Part shown: positions 6,850-13,972 of the stretch, one piece after another
Layout: every line of letters starts with the position of its first letter
Position numbering within the stretch: position 1 is the first letter of the stretch
DNA from: Lachnospiraceae bacterium UBA3282
GTDB taxonomy: Bacteria; Bacillota; Clostridia; Lachnospirales; Lachnospiraceae
Length of the DNA stretch: 18,343 nucleotides
Direction of reading: 5' to 3'
NCBI GenBank assembly: GCA_002361735.1
Contig: DETS01000095.1
Location: forward strand, 1-18,343
Notes under the pieces: generated by a model
What the model was told of the DNA's origin: nothing
The model's input: the letters and a program-made list of their open reading frames with translations, nothing else
Databases searched by the model: none
Program-made: the position numbers and the translations under genes

Positions 6850-8556
6850 ATGGGAAAAAGGCGGTTGTCAGGAATTATGATCGCAGTCTGCTTACTGCTG
6901 CAGGGCTGTGGGACAGAGCAACACAATACAGATGATTTTCAGATGGAATACCAGGCAGAAGCCGATGCGGGGCAGACAGCGGATCATGCCGCAGATGAAA
7001 ACGGCATAGGGCAGACGACACAAAATTCTGCGGATGAATGCGGCGGGCAATCAGAACAGAAGGATGGCGGAAGCGCAAATGCCGCAGAGGTGGCTGCTGA
7101 GGAACAGCATGAAAAAACTGCCGCATTGGTGTTGCAGAAGGGTTCCCCGCAGCTTGCCAAGATGGTGGAGGAGCAGGCGAAAGTGCTGGAGGAATACGCT
7201 GCATTTCTGGCAGAATACGAGCCGCAGCAGGAGAATGAGCAGCAGCCGCTCCGATTCGCCTTACTGTTTTTGGATGGCGATGATGTTCCGGAATTGATCG
7301 TGATAGAGGGCACGGCTCATGCACAGGGCGCATCCGTTTATGTGTTTCAGAAAAGGCATGTGATTTCCGTTGGTACATACGGCGAGTACGGCGCGTTGGG
7401 ATATCGGGAAAAAGAAGGAATCCTGTTTGACGATTACGATACGCAGGGAGATATTTTTTCCCGGGTGTATCAGATTAAGGAAAATCAGGCAGTACTCCTG
7501 CAAAGCTATGATTCTATCGAACCGCCGTATTCGGAGAAGGGAGAAGAACTGCAGTACACCTATCATGTAGACGGGAAAGAAGTGACAGAGGAACAATATC
7601 AGGAAATTTCTGATAAATGGTCAGCAGACGGATATCGAATGATACAATACGATGATTGTCGGGCATTGACGGGAAGCGATATCCAAAAAGACTTGCAGGA
7701 AGAATTGGAAGACCGGATCCTGATGCAGGAGAATGTGCTGAAACAGAATCTGCTGAGTACGGCGGGAGCGCAGGAGAGCGATATTTTATTGTTTGACTGT
7801 GACGATTACGATGGAGACGGGAAGTATGAGGCATTTATGATCGTTGGAAAATCTCATACCTATCCCGGAGGCTGGGGAGAGGAAACAACGTATACGGGAA
7901 CGCTGTATTTTGCGGGAGCGGCGCATGGCGTATCGGCGCTTTCCGACAGTTACGGGATCTATCGTAAGATAGACGGGGTAATGGATTTCGGCTCCAGAAA
8001 ATATCTTTTCTTTGATACCGAATATTGTGTTACGGCAGATTACAGTGAAATTTGGACGGTGAGAGAAGGAGAGCCGGTAGAAGAAAGCAATCTGTGTCAA
8101 AGCGGGCAGGTGGTATACCGTGACGCATATCCGAGAGAGGAGTTTGAAATTTGGGTAAATGCGTACGATTTCTGCTGTGAGAATGAGGACGACGACCTGT
8201 GGACAGGCCATAGCCAGAAACCGTATTTTTATCACTACGACCACTTTGAGGATCAGATCGAAGCGTATGGAGGAGAGAAAATCACAAAGGAGGCATTTGC
8301 CAAATTAAGCGGGTCGGATCTGATCGGAGCGATCGAGGACGAAGGCTATACGGTCGGAGAAATCATTTACTGGGAAAATGATATCGTGACGATCAACTAT
8401 CATTATGCGGAAACCTGGGGCGAGGACGGAGAGAAAACGGTTTACTATTATGAAAATGTGATCTGGGATAATCAGGTTAAGGATTATTGGAGAAAGGAAG
8501 AAAGGGGCGTTACTTCGTGGAAGAATGCAGGAGAGTGGGGAAGTTACGGGCTGTGA
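6850..8556 (+). CDS. Secreted lipoprotein of unknown function with two Asp-rich modules
   Basis: A 568-residue protein starting with a lipoprotein signal: KRR, a hydrophobic stretch, and lipobox LLQGC with the lipidated Cys at residue 20. Gln at -2 is unusual but tolerated. Residues about 21-95 are a low-complexity Gln/Asp/Ala/Glu linker suited to spanning the cell wall. Two similar modules follow. One is centred on LLFLDGDDVPELIVI (D142, D144, D145), the other on DCDDYDGDGKYEAFMIVG (residues 316 onward). Both resemble calcium-binding DxDxDG loops of VCBS/FG-GAP-like secreted proteins. The C-terminal 200 residues are rich in Tyr, Trp and Glu. AGGAG lies 8 bases before the start. It sits between an esterase and a two-component system; I do not recognise a function. 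Confidence 0.82.
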   Translation: MGKRRLSGIMIAVCLLLQGCGTEQHNTDDFQMEYQAEADAGQTADHAADENGIGQTTQNSADECGGQSEQKDGGSANAAEVAAEEQHEKTAALVLQKGSPQLAKMVEEQAKVLEEYAAFLAEYEPQQENEQQPLRFALLFLDGDDVPELIVIEGTAHAQGASVYVFQKRHVISVGTYGEYGALGYREKEGILFDDYDTQGDIFSRVYQIKENQAVLLQSYDSIEPPYSEKGEELQYTYHVDGKEVTEEQYQEISDKWSADGYRMIQYDDCRALTGSDIQKDLQEELEDRILMQENVLKQNLLSTAGAQESDILLFDCDDYDGDGKYEAFMIVGKSHTYPGGWGEETTYTGTLYFAGAAHGVSALSDSYGIYRKIDGVMDFGSRKYLFFDTEYCVTADYSEIWTVREGEPVEESNLCQSGQVVYRDAYPREEFEIWVNAYDFCCENEDDDLWTGHSQKPYFYHYDHFEDQIEAYGGEKITKEAFAKLSGSDLIGAIEDEGYTVGEIIYWENDIVTINYHYAETWGEDGEKTVYYYENVIWDNQVKDYWRKEERGVTSWKNAGEWGSYGL

Positions 8557-8569
8557 TGGGCTGCGTATC

Positions 8570-8595
8570 GGGCGACCATGCGTTAGCGGTCGCTC
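8570..8595 (+). terminator. Hairpin after the lipoprotein gene, possible terminator
   Basis: GCGACC (8572-8577) and GGTCGC (8588-8593) pair perfectly, with a G-T and a G-C pair extending the stem at its base. The loop is 10 bases. It starts 14 bases after the lipoprotein stop codon. No T run follows, so any termination would be weak or factor dependent. Confidence 0.4.
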
Positions 8596-8642
8596 TGCAG
8601 GGGCGGAAAACAGATGATGATGTGAAAACCTACCGTCATAAG

Positions 8643-8674
8643 TTGAGAATTTCTTGAGATTTATGGGATACTAT
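8643..8674 (+). promoter_or_regulatory. Response-regulator direct repeat and -10 upstream of the two-component genes
   Basis: TTGAGA (8643-8648), a 5-base gap, TTGAGA (8654-8659), a 9-base gap, then a -10-like TACTAT (8669-8674). The 11-bp repeat period and its position in place of a -35 box match how PhoB/OmpR-type activators bind. The same arrangement lies at 10604-10635 before the ABC transporter genes. It suggests that the response regulator controls its own gene. Transcription would start near 8681. Confidence 0.68.
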
Positions 8675-8708
8675 AGAAGCACTAAGTTTCACGCAGGAGA
8701 AAGGTTGT

Positions 8709-9383
8709 ATGCGCAAAAAGATTATGATCGTAGACGACGAGCCCGGTATTGTCGCCGTCATGCAAAGTTATTTCGAGCAGGCGGGATATCATGTGACGAC
8801 AGCCTATAACGGAAAAGATGCTCTGGAACGCTTAAAGCAGCTCCCCGACATCGTTCTCTTAGATATCAATATGCCGGATATGGACGGGCTGACGGTCTGT
8901 GAGAATATCAGACAGCATATTACCTGTCCGATTCTCTTTCTGACCGCCCGCATAGAAAAGGCGGATAAAATAAAAGGATTTTCCGTCGGTGCGGACGATT
9001 ATATTGAAAAGCCCTTTGATCTGGATGAACTCGGCGCCAGGGTAGCCGCCCATTTGCGGCGCGAAAACCGCAGACAGGAATCGTCCTGCCTGCGCTTCTT
9101 CGGCGATTTGGTCATTGACTGTACGAAACGGGAAGTGTCGATCGGTCAGGAGGCGGTCGCCCTGTCTAAAAAGGAATTTGATATCGTGGAATTGCTTTCT
9201 ACTTACGGAGGACAGGTATTTGACAGGGAGCGGATTTACGAAAAGGTGTGGGGCTTGGAGAGTGATGGAAACAGCGATACCGTGATGGAACATATCAGAA
9301 AGATTCGTGCCAAGTTCGCACAGCACACGATGCACAGTTATATCGAAACGGTATGGGGAGTGGGTTACAAATGGAATGGTTGA
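8709..9383 (+). CDS. OmpR-family response regulator
   Basis: A 224-residue regulator of standard length. The receiver domain (1-118) has the acidic pair D9/D10, the phospho-acceptor D52 in LLDINMPDMDG, T79 in LTAR, and K101 in IEKPFD. A winged-helix DNA-binding domain fills about 125-224 (LSKKEFDIVELL, then DTVMEHIRKIRAKF and the C-terminal hairpin VWGVGYKWNG). AGGAG and AAGG lie 4-9 bases before the start. The histidine kinase gene overlaps its 3' end. The matching direct repeats before this gene and before the ABC genes suggest that it activates both. Such regulator-kinase-ABC sets in Firmicutes often answer to antimicrobial peptides or envelope stress; that is an inference here. Confidence 0.95.
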   Translation: MRKKIMIVDDEPGIVAVMQSYFEQAGYHVTTAYNGKDALERLKQLPDIVLLDINMPDMDGLTVCENIRQHITCPILFLTARIEKADKIKGFSVGADDYIEKPFDLDELGARVAAHLRRENRRQESSCLRFFGDLVIDCTKREVSIGQEAVALSKKEFDIVELLSTYGGQVFDRERIYEKVWGLESDGNSDTVMEHIRKIRAKFAQHTMHSYIETVWGVGYKWNG

Positions 9384-10618
9384 GGCGGATGAAATTAAAA
9401 AGGGCGCTGTTTGCCATAGCTTTTCTCAATATTACGATTGCGCTGATCCTCTCGCTGCTTGCTATCTGGGGTTGCGCAGAACTGCGTTCGTATTTTGCGA
9501 CAGAGGGGATCGGCATTATCATGGATGCGCAGTCGGAGCAGGTCACGGTCAGGCAGATACAGGAGGGGAGCGCAGGGGAGGAAACAGCAGCCGAGATACT
9601 GTCGGTTGTGCAGATTTTACTGCCAATCGTGATTTATATCTGTGCCCTGTTTCTCAGTGCCTCCTTATTTTACCGCCTGAAGCTGCGTGACCCGATCGAG
9701 GCGCTGACAAAAGGCGCCGACCGTATTATCGACAATGATCTCGACTTTGAGATGGCGGCGGGGTCAGAGGATGAACTGGGGCAGCTTTGTACCGCCTTTG
9801 AGACCATGCGCAAGACCCTGCTTGCCAACAACCGTGAGCTGTGGAGGCAGGCGGAGGAGAGAAGAAGGCTCAATGCGGCGTTTGCCCATGATTTGCGCAA
9901 TCCTGTTACGGTTCTGAAAGGTTCCGTAAAACTGGCGAAAAACAGCGTGGCGGGTATGATGGCAGATGCACGGCAGGGAGAGCAAAGAAAACAACTTGCG
10001 GAGCATCTGCAGCGAATCGAGGACTATACGGACAGGATTGAGCAGTATGTGGAGACGATGAGCAGTATCCAAAAACTGGAACAGATAGAGATCAATAAGG
10101 AACCGGCGGCGTGGGACAGCCTTGTGATAGAATTGGAAAACATGATACGCTTTATGGGAGCGGACAGTCAAAAAGAGATTTGCTTTCAGCCATCGCAAGC
10201 GGCGGAAAGAGTGGCGGGGGATATTTTGCTGGATAAATCCATTTTCTTTCAGGTTGCGGAAAATCTTGTGGCGAATGCCATGCGGTTTGCCGCGCATAAG
10301 ATAATGGTACAATGCGCTGTCACAGACGAAAACCTGTCCTTTACCGTGTCGGACGACGGCTGCGGATTCCCTGAAAAACTACTGCAAAACGGCATTCAGC
10401 CCTTTCAAAAAGGAACGGAGGAGACGGGTCATTTCGGCATGGGGCTGTATCTTTGCGAGCTTCTTTGCAAAAAACACGGTGGCACTTTATCGATTCAAAA
10501 CAAACCATCGATGCAGGGCACAACGACTACACAGAATAACCAAACGGTGCAAAAAAGCATATCTGGAGCGACAGTCTGTGCTGTCATAAAAATCCAACCA
10601 ATCTTGAGGGATTTTTGA
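9371..10618 (+). CDS. Membrane sensor histidine kinase (HAMP-HisKA-HATPase)
   Basis: The partner kinase of the upstream response regulator. With the start at 9371 it has 415 residues. Two membrane helices, at about 9-30 and 78-100, enclose a short external loop of about 45 residues. A HAMP linker follows (about 102-150). The dimerisation and phospho-acceptor domain contains FAHDLRNPV with H173. The ATPase domain has the N box NLVANAMRFA (about 295-305), DDGCGFPE, and the G2 box GHFGMGLYLC. Start choice is uncertain. The ATG at 9353 has no binding site, 9371 has GGAG about 10 bases upstream, and 9389 has GAGG only 3 bases upstream. The gene overlaps the regulator by 13 bases. Near the C-terminus a Thr/Gln-rich insert of about 20 residues interrupts the usual N-x-GGATV ending. 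Its stop codon lies inside the next operator. Confidence 0.93.
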   Translation: MEWLRRMKLKRALFAIAFLNITIALILSLLAIWGCAELRSYFATEGIGIIMDAQSEQVTVRQIQEGSAGEETAAEILSVVQILLPIVIYICALFLSASLFYRLKLRDPIEALTKGADRIIDNDLDFEMAAGSEDELGQLCTAFETMRKTLLANNRELWRQAEERRRLNAAFAHDLRNPVTVLKGSVKLAKNSVAGMMADARQGEQRKQLAEHLQRIEDYTDRIEQYVETMSSIQKLEQIEINKEPAAWDSLVIELENMIRFMGADSQKEICFQPSQAAERVAGDILLDKSIFFQVAENLVANAMRFAAHKIMVQCAVTDENLSFTVSDDGCGFPEKLLQNGIQPFQKGTEETGHFGMGLYLCELLCKKHGGTLSIQNKPSMQGTTTTQNNQTVQKSISGATVCAVIKIQPILRDF

Positions 10619-10635
10619 GAATTGCCCGTTACACT
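10604..10635 (+). promoter_or_regulatory. Response-regulator direct repeat and -10 upstream of the ABC transporter
   Basis: TTGAGG (10604-10609), a 5-base gap, TTGAGA (10615-10620), a 9-base gap, then a -10-like TACACT (10630-10635). Spacing is identical to the element at 8643-8674. The second half-site overlaps the histidine kinase stop codon (10616-10618). Transcription from this -10 would start near 10642. Confidence 0.68.
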
Positions 10636-10667
10636 CTCCTTATCAACAACGATAAGGAGGTTTTTTT
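10636..10667 (+). promoter_or_regulatory. Hairpin that hides the ribosome binding site of the ABC ATPase, followed by seven T
   Basis: CTCCTTATC (10636-10644) pairs perfectly with GATAAGGAG (10651-10659) around the loop AACAAC. The right arm contains the AAGGAGG ribosome binding site (10654-10660). Seven T follow at once (10661-10667), and the start codon is at 10668. The element has the form of an intrinsic terminator and of a translation-blocking hairpin. It lies just after the -10 at 10630-10635. Confidence 0.72.
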
Positions 10668-11345
10668 ATGCAGATTCAAGTTCAGGATATCTCAAAAATT
10701 TACGGAACGGCGGAAAGCGAGGTGATTGCCCTAAACCACGCGTCCATGACGATCGCGGCGGGGGATTTCATTTCCATCATGGGACCGTCGGGCAGCGGCA
10801 AGAGTACGCTTCTTCATCTGATCAGCGGGCTGGATTCGCCCACTTCCGGACAGGTGCTCTATGGGGACACCGATATTCACCACGGCAGCGATAAAGCACT
10901 GTCGGCGTTTCGCCGCAGGAAGATCGGCTTTATCTTTCAGCAGTTTAATCTGCTGCCTGTTTTAACAGCCCGTGAAAATATCATCATGCCGCTGCTTTTG
11001 GATAAAGAACAGCCCGATCAAGCCTATTTGGAAGAATTATCTTCTCTTTTGGGATTGGAAAAACGGCTTTCCCACCTGCCCCATGAACTGTCCGGCGGGC
11101 AGCAGCAGCGCGTGGCGATCGCGCGGGCGCTGATTGCGAAGCCCGATATTATTTTTGCGGACGAACCCACGGGAAATCTGGACAGCAAGAGCGGCGGCGA
11201 GGTGATGAAGATGCTCTGTGATATCAGGGAAAAGATGAATAAGACACTCGTTATCATCACCCATGACGCGCGGATCGCACAGATGGCCCAGCGGCGGTTT
11301 ACGATCATTGACGGAGAACTCGCGGAGGTAAAAAATGAAAACTAA
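10668..11345 (+). CDS. ABC transporter ATP-binding protein, MacB/LolD-like
   Basis: A 225-residue ATPase that powers the permease encoded next. Visible motifs are Walker A GPSGSGKST with K45, the Q loop FQQFNLLP, the signature LSGGQQQR (141-148), Walker B IIFADEP with D165 and E166, the D loop NLDSKSG, and the switch His in ITHD. This set is typical of the MacB/LolD/BceA group, which works with FtsX-type permeases in mechanotransmission or export rather than nutrient import. AAGGAGG lies 7 bases before the start but is buried in a hairpin. The permease gene starts 11 bases before this stop codon. Expression is probably driven by the upstream response regulator. Confidence 0.96.
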   Translation: MQIQVQDISKIYGTAESEVIALNHASMTIAAGDFISIMGPSGSGKSTLLHLISGLDSPTSGQVLYGDTDIHHGSDKALSAFRRRKIGFIFQQFNLLPVLTARENIIMPLLLDKEQPDQAYLEELSSLLGLEKRLSHLPHELSGGQQQRVAIARALIAKPDIIFADEPTGNLDSKSGGEVMKMLCDIREKMNKTLVIITHDARIAQMAQRRFTIIDGELAEVKNEN

Positions 11346-13830
11346 ATTCATGAAATCCTATTTATCTTTAGCAGTAAAAGAATTAAAAGCCCAAAAAGTG
11401 ATGGCGGTTCTGATTCTGATCGCGGTCATTCTTTCCTGTAGTATGACGACGGCGATCGGGCAGTCTCTGGGCATTTTGCAGGCGATGAGGATCGAGCAGG
11501 CGTCCTCGTTAAACGGCGACCGCTACGCCACCTTTCATCAGCTTAAGGAAGAACAGAGGCGGCAGTTGGAAGCAGATGACAGACTTTACGATGTGGGGAG
11601 TCTGATCAATGTGGGCAATACCAAGTTTGCGGGCAGCAGTCTGACACTGTTTATGCGGGAATATCTGGGTAATGCGTTGGACGCTTATCCGATAATCGGT
11701 AGGGTGAAAGAGGGGCGGCTGCCGGTATCACCGATGGAGATTGCGCTGCCGGAAAATATTCTGCCCTATCTGGATCAGGAGGTCGGCATTGGCGATACCA
11801 TAACGCTGCAGTCAGACGTCTCTTTGATGGACGGATCGATACCTGCCTATTCGTATACGGCAGATTATACGGTCTGCGGCATTCTGGAAGCAGACTATAT
11901 CGGCTATAGTACGGGAACGGTGGAGGCCGTGGTGGGAGAGGGGACAGCTAAGATGCTGCTGCCCGAGGAATTTCTGCTGTATTCCACCGATTGTAAGACA
12001 AAGGATACCCTGCACTTTCAGGCGATTATCGATGATTTGGCAAACCGCCTCGGTGTCAGAGAAAGATATGTGCAATACAACTGGATTCTGTTGGATGCCC
12101 TCGGCATTTCTTATCGGGAGGCGGGCAGCTCCAATACCGATACCGGCTTTTCCTTTATGGCGTTTGCAGGCGTCATGATCGGTGTGTTGGTTCTGATTGC
12201 CGCAGGGCTGGTGATTTATAATATCCTGAAAATCGCGGTCACCAGGCGCATCAAAGAGTACGGGACGCTGCGGGCGATCGGTGGCGAGAAGGGACAAATC
12301 TACCGTATTGTCACGCTCCAATTGATTGCCCTGTGCGGGGTCGGCATTCCTTTCGGACTTCTGTTTGGCGCGCTTTCAGCCAAGGGAATCCTCACAGCCG
12401 CGACGGGTGTCCTGAATCCGGATCTGTTTATGGCGGACAGTGCGGGAGAATTGGCGCAGACGATTCGTGCGACAAGTTCTGACAGCTTTTTGCCTTACCT
12501 TGTCAGTATCGCGGTTACACTGCTTTTCGCAATGGCGGCGGCATTTCCGGCGGCACGCTATGCGTCGCGCGTTTCTCCGACAGTCGCCATGTCAGGGCAG
12601 GCGGTAAAAATCAAGAGACGCAGCCGCAAAGCAAAAGCCATCCACAATTTTGAGGCTTACTATGCACGCCTGAACTTAAAGCGCGGACGCGGCAGGACCG
12701 TGATCACGATCCTTTCCCTGATCATGAGCATTACGGTGTTTGTGGCGCTGCAAAGCTGTGTGACCCTCCTTGATACGAGCAAAGAGGTACAGGATTCGCA
12801 TTTGGGAGATTATGCGATCACGGACGAAAACCTTGGGATCGCTCTGGAAAGTATCGACAGGCTCCGTGCGCAGGAGCAGGTAGCGGATTTGGCAACGACG
12901 AAATTGGCGGTCTATTCGCATGATGAGAATGGGGATATCCCAGTCGAACTTGATTTTGCGCTGCAGACATGGGAGGCATTTGGTGTGGCGGGCTTAAATG
13001 ACGAGCGTCTGACTGCCGCCGCGGAGGGGCTGACAGAGGAGGATAAGGCTGAGCTTTTGGCGGGGACAGCGTGCATTGTAAAGAATCCCATCGCCATTTC
13101 CTATGGGGGACAGACCTATGAGGGCACGCAGTTGAAGCAAAATGACACGATCACGGTGAACGGAAAGAAGATCCGCGTTGCCGGGATTGCTGACTCGGCA
13201 GTTAGCATCAACAACGAAGGATGGATAAACGGTGTGCAGATCTGGGTCAGTGATGAGTTGTATGACGCACTGACGGGCAGCGACCGCTATGCGGAGGTCT
13301 ATCCGACCTTGAAGCAGGATGCGGACAGGGAACAGTTTGAGACATGGTTGGAAGACTGGTGTAAGGAAAACGCGGGCAGCCACTGGCTTTCCTATCAGAT
13401 GACGGCTAAGCAGCTGGAGGAAAGTTTCGAGCAGATTAAGTTTTTGTGTTACGGGCTGATTTTCTTTATCGGGCTGATCGGCATCCTGAATATCATCAAT
13501 ACCGTCTACAGCAACATCCACACCCGCGTGGCGGAAATCGGGATGCAGCGGGCAATCGGCATGAGCGCGGACAGCCTGTACAAGACTTTTCTCTGGGAGG
13601 GGGCTTATTACGGCATCATCGCGTCTGTCATCGGTGCAGTCGTGGGCTATTTTTGTACGATGGTGGTGGATGCTGCCGCGACGGACAGCCTGCAATTCGT
13701 TGCCGTTCCGTGGCTGCCGATTCTGGAGGCGGCAGTGATTTCCATTCTCGCCTGCCTGTTGGCGACCGCGGTTCCGCTGCGTTCGATTGCGGGGATGAAT
13801 ATCGTGGAATCGATCGAGGGGGTGGAGTAA
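11335..13830 (+). CDS. ABC transporter permease with duplicated FtsX/MacB-like halves
   Basis: An 831-residue permease. Hydrophobic segments fall at about 18-42, 268-296, 320-345, 382-406, 452-474, 700-725, 748-772 and 788-815. That gives two similar halves of four helices, each with a large external domain of about 220 residues (roughly 45-265 and 476-698). The second and sixth helices lead into the conserved cytoplasmic patterns RIKEYGTLRAIGG and RVAEIGMQRAIGM, the FtsX signature that contacts the ATPase. This 4+4 layout differs from the ten-helix BceB type that carries a single external domain. GGAGG (11324-11328) lies 6 bases before the start. The substrate is unknown; export of, or resistance to, envelope-active peptides is an inference from the neighbouring two-component system. 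Confidence 0.93.
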   Translation: MKTKFMKSYLSLAVKELKAQKVMAVLILIAVILSCSMTTAIGQSLGILQAMRIEQASSLNGDRYATFHQLKEEQRRQLEADDRLYDVGSLINVGNTKFAGSSLTLFMREYLGNALDAYPIIGRVKEGRLPVSPMEIALPENILPYLDQEVGIGDTITLQSDVSLMDGSIPAYSYTADYTVCGILEADYIGYSTGTVEAVVGEGTAKMLLPEEFLLYSTDCKTKDTLHFQAIIDDLANRLGVRERYVQYNWILLDALGISYREAGSSNTDTGFSFMAFAGVMIGVLVLIAAGLVIYNILKIAVTRRIKEYGTLRAIGGEKGQIYRIVTLQLIALCGVGIPFGLLFGALSAKGILTAATGVLNPDLFMADSAGELAQTIRATSSDSFLPYLVSIAVTLLFAMAAAFPAARYASRVSPTVAMSGQAVKIKRRSRKAKAIHNFEAYYARLNLKRGRGRTVITILSLIMSITVFVALQSCVTLLDTSKEVQDSHLGDYAITDENLGIALESIDRLRAQEQVADLATTKLAVYSHDENGDIPVELDFALQTWEAFGVAGLNDERLTAAAEGLTEEDKAELLAGTACIVKNPIAISYGGQTYEGTQLKQNDTITVNGKKIRVAGIADSAVSINNEGWINGVQIWVSDELYDALTGSDRYAEVYPTLKQDADREQFETWLEDWCKENAGSHWLSYQMTAKQLEESFEQIKFLCYGLIFFIGLIGILNIINTVYSNIHTRVAEIGMQRAIGMSADSLYKTFLWEGAYYGIIASVIGAVVGYFCTMVVDAAATDSLQFVAVPWLPILEAAVISILACLLATAVPLRSIAGMNIVESIEGVE

Positions 13831-13922
13831 AGGCGTTTGCGGTGAAAGAAAACGATATTAAAGACGGAAATGACGTATATGCAAATACGAAATAATGATA
13901 GAGACAAAATGTGGGAACGGTC

Positions 13923-13952
13923 TTGACAATCAGCAATCGAAATTTTTATAAT
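13923..13952 (+). promoter_or_regulatory. Consensus sigma-A promoter for the chemoreceptor gene
   Basis: TTGACA (13923-13928) and TATAAT (13947-13952) both match consensus at all six positions, with an 18-base spacer. Transcription would start near 13959, close to the GAGGGGG ribosome binding site (13959-13965), so the leader would be very short (about 14 bases). It is the best promoter match I found in the window. Confidence 0.8.
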
Positions 13953-13972
13953 GGGAACGAGGGGGTATCGAC

